Part shown: piece after piece, positions 55,497-64,000 of the stretch
Position numbering within the stretch: position 1 is the first letter of the stretch
Layout: each line of letters starts with the position of its first letter
Assembly (NCBI RefSeq): GCF_035083965.1
Contig: NC_089730.1
Coordinates: 14,801,242 to 14,865,241, forward strand
Source: Branchiostoma lanceolatum
Lineage: Eukaryota > Chordata > Leptocardii > Amphioxiformes > Branchiostomatidae
Reading direction: 5' to 3'
Length of the DNA stretch: 64,000 bases
Made by a program: the position numbers and the translations under genes
The notes under the pieces: generated by a model
Told to the model about the DNA's origin: nothing
Databases searched by the model: none
Seen by the model: the letters and a program-made list of their open reading frames with translations, nothing else

Positions 55497-55775
55497 CTTG
55501 TACGTTTTCTGGAGCAAGTATGGCGGCATGATGAACTTTTCTTTGTACGGAGGAAGGATCGACCTCTTTTAGTTTCCTTATGTTCCGGTCTGGAAGTTGA
55601 TAAAATTAAGAAACGCTGTCCACTCGTCACTATCAACAAATTTCTGACATGTACGTTTTCTGGAGCAAGTATGGCGGCATGATGTACTTTTCTTTGTACG
55701 GAGGGAGGATCGACCTCTTTTAGTTTCCCGATGTTCCGGTCGCGCGCGGTGTGGAAACTGATGAAATTAAAATTC
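55497..55775. repeat. Tandem duplication, 151 bp period, two copies
   Basis: TACGTTTTCTGGAGCAAGTA, TGGCGGCATGATG, CTTTTCTTTGTACGGAGG and GGATCGACCTCTTTTAGTTT occur at 55501 and again at 55652, about 95 per cent identical by eye. No coding meaning is recognised. Confidence 0.85.
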
Positions 55776-57510
55776 GTCCTATATAACTAGTCAAACGTAA
55801 TGTCTCCGAAACTCGAGCTCTGGCATCTTTAAGTTACATCAAAGAGATTTAAACATGTGCAATTCATCTTCAAAGTTATAGTGTTGTATCTGATATGGAT
55901 TCTCTTACATGTATCACTGCTGCGCAATTTGTCAATCAGAATTTAAGTTGCTTTTGACGTTTTGCTTTCTCCCCAGACTCCATGTTATAATCTGAGTGCG
56001 GTTATTCTTGAGGTTTCCCCGTTAGTAACTGTCTAATTTGAAGCACTGGGTTTCCACGTCAGTAGCTGTGTACTAATAATTTGTAGCGAACACCTTACCT
56101 AGATGTCAGAGTCCAGACGACGTTGTCAGGCGGATAAACAGTTAGTATTCTGCACAAGCCATCAGGTTTACGTAAAGCTACATGTATGAGCGAGAAGGGA
56201 TAAACCAGCGTTATCTAAAATTCTTTTCCCTGATGCCCTATTACGTAAAACGTTCGACCGATCATGACATCTAACAAGACAGATATAACTAGACATCGCG
56301 CAGCTATGTAGATCTATTAGATCTATGTAAGTCTTTCCTGTGACATGAGCCCAGTGATATGATCTCATAACTGCTTGTAACCTCATCTGAAACTGTTCGG
56401 TTGCACCGAAAGATGAAGCTGAAACTGAATTACGTTCACTAATAAACGCACGCGTAGCCGTCAGGAAAGATTTATCAGTTTTGTCGTTTGAACAGCTTCC
56501 TCGCCACACCCAATGAAAACGCTGATCGCTACCTATCATCTCCAAGCAGATGCTGGAAGCCAAAATCAAAACGTTCCTCTAGCTCCCCGTTTTGGTAAAA
56601 AGCGGCCTTCTTTCTTAGGACACGGAGAGCTAGAAATACGTGACAATTTAACCTTCCAGCTTCTGCTAGGAGATTGCTTTACACTAACAGTAGACACTAG
56701 AACTTCGGAAAGACGTTCTAGATCCGGAACACGTTAAATTTTCTGAGTAAATGGACCAGATGAATAATGTCTACAAGCTGATGTAACAAAAGTTATCATT
56801 ATCGAGGAAACAATTAGATGTCTCCAGGGACATGGCCAGTTCTGCAGAATTCTGAGAACGTCAGGCAGAATTCTACAAAATTCTGAGAACCTCATCAGAC
56901 AGAATTTGGGGCAACTGTATATCATATTAGAATGAAATATGTTTCCCTTTAGTTGCTGGTATTCTTAATCGTGATATAACATGATCAGTATCAGATAATG
57001 TTATTGTCTTCCCAAAAGGAATTTATCAAAGGTTTCCGTATCTAGAGTGTCTTTCCGGATTTACAGCCTAGTTGATCGTCTGTTAAAGCCTGATGTAGTA
57101 CCGGTAGAAAGGAACACGGGTTTTATTACATTGGAGTTCAATGGCCGGTCATGTTGATTATTGTGTGAGTGTACAACATCCGGGACCTGTGGGTAAACAT
57201 TGGAGACGTGGGGATGATCTCATAAGTTCTTGCGTAGTTTCAAATGGGAAGCAAGTTCGTCCAGTTTTTTTTACACAAACTAGTGAAGAGATTATCTGTG
57301 AGTAGATAGTGGGAGGGAATGTGTGTGTTATTTTTCATGATATTGACTATACAACCACAGCTTGAATACACACAAAAAATATTTTCTTGCTGCAGAAATG
57401 GTCAGAGTGTAAAATAGCGTTCAATATTTGGATTGTCCCGTGGCATCTGTCTCCAAGCAAATGTTTGAGTAGAAAATTCTAACGTTTTTAAACCCGCAGT
57501 CCCACACCCT
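55776..57510. other. Non-coding stretch
   Basis: No exon or repeat family is recognised. 56838-56898 holds a short CAGAATTCTGAGAACNTCA duplication. Confidence 0.45.
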
Positions 57511-57512
57511 TA

Positions 57513-57775
57513 AAGTACGCCCCTATAGCTTAACTGTTCGTTCCAGAACAGCTGAATCCCTGGTTCCAATTAGCTGGTAACTGGGATACCGCAGTTCAAT
57601 CCTGGAAAGGGCATCTCGGTTGGGGCTGCACCCGTCTTTCGGAGGGGACGTAAAATGTATGGGGGTCCCGTGTTCAATGAGGTGCCTCGACTACGCTAAA
57701 GAGAATTTCTAGCAACCACTCCCTGTAAAAATACACCGCTACAGAAACAGCAAGGAAACCTGTATTGCACAAGGG
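57513..57775 (+). mobile_element. SINE family S copy, followed by a MITE family A fragment
   Basis: CTGAATCCCTGGTTCCAATT, AGTTCAATCCTGGAAAGGGC (B-box), TCTCGGTTGGGGCTGCACCC, CTTTCGGAGGGGACGTAAAA, CTCCCTGTAAAAATACACC and GAAACAGCAAGGAAACCTG. Immediately after, 57786-57842 (GTCGCAGAGAGGTCGCAGCG...CTAGTGGAATGGGGGC) is only the right end of a family-A MITE. Confidence 0.8.
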
Positions 57776-58204
57776 TTGCACAAATACAACCTACGTCGCA
57801 GAGAGGTCGCAGCGAAATCGCCGTCTAGTGGAATGGGGGCTCAACATAGTTTGGAGTGGACCAGTTACATAGACAAATGTATACAAATAGAAATTATTGT
57901 TCAATTCTTCTTGATTCCATGTCACTGAACCGGTAGGTCATTGTTGTATGAAAGCAAGCACCACACCGATCGCCATTAATCATGTCAACACATGACATGT
58001 TTATCTGTATCTGTATCTGTATAGCCGGTATAGCCGCCCTTCGGCGTAACACATCGACTGCACAATATATAAATATATTGTCGAAACAGTAAACATACCT
58101 ATTCAAATAGATGCGATTAATCAAAATCCAACTATTCTACTCCCGCATATGTGCGAAATCAATTCATTTTATAAACAGCTTGAGAACGTGTGTGGTAAAA
58201 TAAG

Positions 58205-58475
58205 GTAGGTAAGGGTAGTCCCATAGCCTTTTTTGAGGCCGTAGAGGGAGTGGGTTGTTATCCACTGTGTCTAGGGCACGATGTTGGAAGGCGCCTTCCA
58301 CCGCCTTTTACCTCACTAAGTCAGGTACCTATTTTCACGCCTCGGTGGATTGAGGAAACTCGTGTTAAGTGCCTTTCCCTAGGGCACAACATCGGTGGTA
58401 TGCCAGGGGAGTCGAACCCAGGACCACTGGGTTCTGGGCCGAACACTCTAACTGTTACGCCATAAAAAAGTGACG
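58205..58475 (-). mobile_element. SINE family U copy
   Basis: The minus strand reads TGGCGTAACAGTTAGAGTGT (A-box-like), GGTCCTGGGTTCGACTCCCC (B-box), CACTTAACACGAGTTTCCTC, TGACTTAGTGAGGTAAAAGG and AAGGCTATGGGACTACCC. Confidence 0.8.
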
Positions 58476-58584
58476 AATGGTGTATGACTTCTAGTAACAC
58501 GCCATAAATAAAGTGACGGATGGTGTATGACTTCTAGTAACACGCCATAAATAAAGTGACGGATGGTGTATGACTTCTAGTAAC
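58457..58584. repeat. 42/43 bp tandem repeat, three units
   Basis: Units at 58457-58498, 58499-58541 and 58542-58584 have the form ACGCCATAAATAAAGTGACG, then GATGGTGTATGACTTCTAGT and AAC. Each starts with the terminal bases of the adjacent SINE (ACGCCAT), so the array grew from the SINE/flank junction. Confidence 0.9.
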
Positions 58585-58769
58585 CCGGCAGTTGACGTTC
58601 GCCACAGACAGATCAAGAGTTTGATAAAAAAAGACAAGGACATCTACGTGACATATTCAAATTAATAAATGTCTGCGAAGAAATATTACTGTGTAGTGTA
58701 ATAACATCATATGTCCCTGGCATTGTAAATGCACAAGCTCTAGGCTGTCAATCAGAAAATGGCCATACA

Positions 58770-58952
58770 TGTACAGTTAAACTTTTATCATGGGAAGTGA
58801 AGCTGGTCAACGGAGACAACAGGTTGCCACTATAGACAAGATTCGTAATGCATGGGTCAATGGAAAAATTATCTACAGTATGAAAGATCCGGACCAACAC
58901 AGAGTGTCCATGTGGTCCTAATGTAGAGTTGTTTACTAGTACAGGTTTAACT
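58770..58952. mobile_element. MITE-like element with CAGTTAAAC/GGTTTAACTG ends, copy 2
   Basis: Ends TACAGTTAAACTTTTATC and ACAGGTTTAACTGTA are inverted. The interior GACAAGATTCGTAATGCATG and GTCAATGGAAAAATTAT resembles the copy at 27292-27592. Confidence 0.6.
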
Positions 58953-61304
58953 GTATTCCACGGTTCTCAAGTTCCTCCATCCTCAATATAACAGTTTATG
59001 ATGTAATAGCCGTTATTATACATTCCTGCCCTATCGGACAAATCAAAAACATGTGCACAGCACAGGCTTACAAATACAAAAGTAGTTCATACAGTGACGG
59101 GACTTTTAATACTACACTAATACATAGGTAATGTGTACAAAACGCATCAGGAAATCATATAAAAGCAATGCAACGGTTGAACCTGTCGTCATTTCTTAGA
59201 CAACAAGACCTTGGCATGTCCAGGCAGGACGTTAGATATAGAAAACAGAAATTCTGCTGCACGCAGCACCATGTTGACACACCAGGGGGTCCAAAATCAA
59301 TCTTGACCTTCGTCTTTCCAACACCTACCTACATTCCAAATACAATCCATCCATGGGTTGTCACAAACATTCACAAACATGTATGACAAACACACATACA
59401 GACAGTCCAAAAATTACCAAGGTAATTACGAAATTCTAACCAGTTTCTACAGTATTAGAATGTTTGCATCTTTTCCTCACTTGTCTTCCGTTAAGATTTA
59501 TCATCAAAAATGCAACTCTCAAAACCATCACTTTTTCCAAAAGTAGGCGAACCAACTACTGCTAGACACAAATTATTACGTAGCCAAGGAAAATCTTAAG
59601 CAGAGATGGATTTAAGTTGCCCGCCGAGGATTTGTACCTGGATTGGACGTCGATCCGACTTCTGAGAAAAAATCTCTTCAGGGTACCACCCCCTGTTTTT
59701 CCCACACAGACATATTTGTCACATCGTCCGCTCGTCCCAGACAGGGACAAGTTAAGGGTGACCCTACGCCTCTTAAGGCTGATGTTCCCTACAACTCGTT
59801 CCCTGCGGATTTCTATAATGTGCTTGTAAACCTTGAAAGTTATCTTCTAACAAAAAGTCTTCAGACTTTTATCATGACCTTAGCTTTGGGACTTCTTGGT
59901 TTTGCCCCAGACAAAACCCGTTACAGAATGATGAATCTGTTTAAAATGTAGTACGACGAACTTTGATGTAACTTAGGTAAACTTTGAATGTATTCTTGTC
60001 GTTTAGTGTGTCTTCAATCCATGCCAGTATACAAACTTACTTGACTTAGAATAATTCAAGTTATGGAGTAAATGCACTATTAGTTTTATATGCACGTACA
60101 AGTTGCCATACGTTGTACCTGTTACAATTAAAGTTCTTCAAAGGTAAATTTCTTACTCTTTAGATGGAACTCGAAATCAGCAGTTTTATGATATTTTTGT
60201 TCAAGTTTTTCACTGTTTGTACGGATACTTTAGGCTCATTATCTATGCTATATGCGAATTACATTAGTTTGCTTAATTCTTGCAAATTTAAATGAAAAGA
60301 TCCTTTACATTATAAAACTTAAAACTGTTCGGCCGACACGGAACCACGAAGACTTGTCAATCATTCCGCTGGCGTCGGATTTGACCTACGTGTTCTCAAT
60401 TCTGACCAACATAGCACTGACGTCATGTGTCCGTACTTAAAGGTCACCTGTCAAATGTGAGTCGGTCACCATGCTTCGTCAGCGCTGTAGGATTGGTCAA
60501 AACTTCGGTGAGTTTGTATATCTTTGTTGGTCAGAAGGCTAGCGATTTGTGCGTGTCAGAAGGGTTAAAGATTCACGCGTTAGTTAGGTTTATATGTCAC
60601 TGGTAGTTCATAAAACGTGACAGGTTTACAAAGCGGTTTAGTTTGACCCAGTTTTTAGTGTTTAGTCTTGACGACGTTTGTATTAGGTCAGTTGAACCAA
60701 CGTTAAAGGCAAGGTTTGTCACAAAAACAGGTAGAATTATCGTTATATTTTCCACATAAACGATGTGCCGTCATCTTATGCAATCAAGTTTGAAGCAAAC
60801 ACCAAAGATTTTTCGTTCATCGCCAAATTTCGGTTGATACAAAAAACAACATTCAAAATGTGAAACTCTACAATGACATGTAGCATTAGGACGTTTATAG
60901 TAGATTCCAAGATGGCGCGGGGAGAGAGTACCAATAGTAGAAATAACTTCATGTCGTCATAATTATGACGTTATCTTGTTCAGAAACACACAAGCTCATG
61001 TGGCTCCTTATTACAAACCGACAAACATATATCTGAAGACGTTGTGAAGCTGAAAGTAGCTGTCTTTTTTATACATATATGATTATAGAGACAGCAGATT
61101 GTGAGGACATTGTCCTACATGTGTGGACACCATATGATCAGACAATAGGCCAGGTTAGAGAGGTTAGCGACCGGTAACGTTAGTTCCGGCAAGTTGGATT
61201 CTTAGACCACACCTGTACGACTACGAGTAGGCGGGAATAGGTCATCTTTTCAGCTTCAGTAAATGACTTCCAAATGAATCCACTGAAAAATAAAAGTTTT
61301 CGAC
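58953..61304. other. Non-coding stretch
   Basis: No exon, RNA gene or repeat family is recognised; open frames up to ~100 codons lack recognisable domains. Confidence 0.45.
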
Positions 61305-61684
61305 CATAGTGTAAATTATACAAAGCAGCTGCAAAATGAGCAAATATATGCTAGAAATTTTTAAAAATATCGTAAAACGGATGTCAATATTTGACTGTTT
61401 CAAAATCTTATCCAGTTGCTTGAGTAACTGTTGTTGGCGTGTTGTAAAATTTAAAAGTCAAATCCAAAATCAAAGATATTTGAAAGAACAAACATGAAGA
61501 ATCAATTCTGTATACCATACTTTGTGTGTTTAGTCATTTGTTCAACCTTCCTGAATACTTTGATTTCATACAATAAATAGAACTTTTTTTTTCTGCCAAA
61601 CTTTTATTTTTATCTCACATTCGCATCGATCAGTTGAGGACTTCCTGGGGGATGTCATCTATATAATCTAATCAACATGGCCTT
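61305..61684. mobile_element. MITE-like element, TAGGCNATGTTGATT family, copy 3 (one end missing)
   Basis: In inverse orientation to the copy in KDM8 intron 1: AAAGCAGCTGCAAAATGAGC, CATACTTTGTGTGTTTAGTC, TTCAACCTTCCTGA, GGGGGATGTCATCTATATAA and TCTAATCAACATGGCCTTA. Confidence 0.7.
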
Positions 61685-62581
61685 ACCTTTTCACCGACTA
61701 CGACTACCAATTCCAACACCCGTCCCTCATAAGTCTAGGTTTCGAGGCTATTGATCAGTCCTCGAGGCTATCAAAGCGCGCCCATGAGCTTCAACTCAAT
61801 ACAATTCGATACAATATGCCTTGGGTAAAACTTCGGAGGTTAATGTCCATTTTGGTAGGCTTTATTGGCTTCGTTAAACCCTGATTGGGCCTCATGGACG
61901 GGATAAGAAGGAAATCTTCCAGTGTGAAAAATGACTGAACAACATATCTGTCAAGTAAAACAATGCTCATGGGTTATAGTTTTCGGCTACCTCTATCTTT
62001 TATAACTACAGTTCATATGATTTGTTAATCTCTCTGTAGCAGGCCTAGGCGTACTTTGACAATACCTACACGTTTGGCGTCAACACACATTTCATCGTAG
62101 AGAGTAGATTTTTAATATCCTCTTTTAGTTATGTGAAAATGAATTTGAGTATATACTTAAAACTAATCACTCTACTCATTACCAAACTAACTGACGATAG
62201 GAATCAACTTTCCACAATTATACATTTTCACGGCTAAATGAATACTGTCAGTGACTTTATCAATACAAACACTGAGGACCCTTACTATGTTTCCTATACA
62301 TGATACATAGCCATACAGTTGATATTACAAGACATTATAAATGATTAGTGTATTTCTATTTCATTCCACGACTTCTTGAACTTGCATTCGCTATTACAGT
62401 TCCGCACCCCATGCCATTGCCAGTAGGAGTTATATACACGCGCTAGCTTTCTCCCTTCTGGGTGGCATAAAATATACCTCCGTCCTTCACGATCCGTCTC
62501 CCGCTTTTTACGGTGTGCCAAACCGCTCTTGGGGTCACCAAGAAGAGATTCTAACTATCTTCCCGGCGGGTTTCCTATCCT

Positions 62582-62815
62582 CCTGACTCCTCCATCCCAC
62601 TGGGGCGGCGACCTCGCTGCGACGTCAAATTTGACAGAACGCTCAACGACTTTCATTGACAAAAAACTAAAATTTGTACGTTTTGTGTGTTTGGTTTTCT
62701 TTTCAGTTTTACTTGTACGTACATCTTGCATGATATTCCAATGATGAATTCAGCAAGGGTTACACAAATGTAGGTCGCAGCGAGAGCGCAGCGCGATCGC
62801 CGTCAAGTGGGCCTG
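62582..62815. mobile_element. Palindromic MITE family A, copy 6
   Basis: CTCCATCCCACTGGGGCGGC and GACCTCGCTGCGACGTCAAA at the left; AATGTAGGTCGCAGCGAGAG and GCGCGATCGCCGTCAAGTGG at the right. The interior TGCATGATATTCCAATGATG is the family centre in reverse orientation. Confidence 0.75.
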
Positions 62816-62994
62816 AGCTATAGCTCCAAGTTGGTCCCTAATTACGATAGGTTCTCGGCATAAATCACGCTGATTCGTCGGGCAGATTTGTTTTCCTGAC
62901 GGACATTATCCCTACATGAAGATAGATGCTTCTATGTCGTGCGGCGCCATGTTAATCTACAGCGGCCTGACCCACACGTCGTACGCAGGACCAC

Positions 62995-63577
62995 CTAAGA
63001 AATACAAACAGTTTCAATTATCCAGAGGATCTATATCTTCCTTCCTGGACTTTGAACGTCGTGTGAACTTGAAACTTTTGTATTTCTTTCTTTCGTTGAG
63101 CTGAATTTCGCTAATTTCTTCTTAGAAATTTAACGGATGTTGATTTACACACTGGAAGCGGTAACTAACGAATTGCATGGTTTTCACGATAGCTAAGAAA
63201 TACAAACAGATTCAATTATCCAGAGGATCTATATCTTCCTTCCTGGACTTTGAACGTGGTGTGAACTTAAACTTGTGAATTTATTTTTTTCGTTGAGCTG
63301 AATTTGGCTAATTTCTTCTTAGAAATTTCAAGGATGTTAATTTGCGTACTTGAAGCGGTTACTAGCGAATTGCATAGTCTTCATGATAGCTAAGAAATAC
63401 AAACAGATTCAATTATACAGAGGATCTATATCTTCCTTCCTGGACTTTGAACGTGGCGTGAACTTGAAACTTTTGTATCTTTTTCGTTGATCTGAATTTG
63501 GCTAATTTCTTCCTAGAAATGTAAAGGATGTTGACTTACATTCTTGCGGTTACTGACGAATTGCAGTTTCACGATAG
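62995..63577. repeat. ~197 bp tandem repeat, three units
   Basis: Units start at 62995, 63193 and 63390 with CTAAGAAATACAAACAGNTT, then ATCTATATCTTCCTTCCTGG, ACTTTGAACGT, TTTCGTTGANCTGAATTT and a tail GAATTGCATNGTTTTCACGA. The third is slightly shortened. Confidence 0.9.
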
Positions 63578-64000
63578 CATTGGACAATGGACTGGGACCG
63601 CAACATTCACAGATTATTCAACAATTCAGCCTAATTTTCTACTACATTAACGTGGCGGAATACATGGAGTCACTAGATGATTATACGTCAAAATAAATCA
63701 ATTGCAAGTAACAAGAAAATGACAAACAAAACAACATTGCAGAACAATATAACATATTACTACTCTCATTTTTAACAGCTAAAATAACTATAAATCTGTA
63801 AATTTGCATGTACATGCACGCAACAAGTTGTAAATCAGCACTTGGTCCATGTGTTAGAAAACTGCCCTCTGAAAATGGCCGCTCCAATTTTCGATTTAAG
63901 TATTGTACTAGATAATTGTCATTGCTGCCCCTAATCGAACACATACCACACCCAATGTTATCTGGATTTCCTAAATTTTTTTGAATGGTAAATGATAGTT
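63578..64000. other. Non-coding end of the window
   Basis: AT-rich sequence with no identified feature. Confidence 0.4.

Noticed and set aside
57541..57615. tRNA gene (A-box and B-box present)
   Set aside because: The same head occurs in many copies with a common non-tRNA body, has no acceptor stem pairing, and is therefore a tRNA-derived SINE.

Overview
This is a eukaryotic, intron-rich, animal genomic window. The spliced genes are unusually close to vertebrate orthologues, and the introns and intergenic DNA are packed with short SINE-like and foldback (MITE-like) elements. I infer an invertebrate deuterostome, most probably a lancelet (Branchiostoma). That is an inference from gene content and style, not a database result.

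The left half (about 0.6-31 kb) is a compact cluster of five single-copy housekeeping genes. I rebuilt each by joining exons across GT/AG boundaries with continuous phase: a C11orf98-like small basic protein (+, 588-2465, 4 exons, 131 aa); KDM8/JMJD5 oxygenase (-, 3930-11885, 7 exons, 409 aa); CUTA (+, 13401-15535, 6 exons, 130 aa); a FASTKD1-like mitochondrial RNA-binding protein (-, 16500-20696, 6 exons, 873 aa); and AP-3 complex mu subunit AP3M (+, 21349-30787, 13 exons, 416 aa). The orientations alternate. C11orf98/KDM8 and CUTA/FASTKD1 are convergent. KDM8/CUTA and FASTKD1/AP3M are head to head; the latter pair shares a ~650 bp intergenic region with an NRF-1-like and an ETS-like motif. 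The genes do not form one pathway.

From 31 to 35 kb there is a 5'-truncated non-LTR retrotransposon with a long open reverse-transcriptase frame and an (AATAAAG)n-type tail. From 35 to 64 kb I find almost no coding sequence. The exception is one convincing first coding exon at 41318-41528 (His/Pro-rich, ends in a clean splice donor), probably the N-terminus of a regulatory protein whose other exons lie beyond the window. A possible promoter and non-coding exon lie near 39.6-39.8 kb. The rest of this half is intron or intergenic DNA with SINEs, MITEs, microsatellites and tandem repeats.

The most interesting signals are: (i) a 30-nt candidate cassette microexon in AP3M; (ii) a tandem array made of copies of the last coding exon of KDM8, including the iron-binding His codon and stop; (iii) a ~110 bp element found twice with 9-bp target-site duplications, once nested in a SINE; (iv) a 132 bp foldback in a CUTA intron with a 10-bp direct repeat at its ends; (v) a MITE with 67-bp identical arms; (vi) near-palindromic hairpin repeats flanking the first exon of the C11orf98-like gene; (vii) a ~150 bp tandem satellite inside KDM8 intron 1. 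I did not see a new multi-gene biological system.
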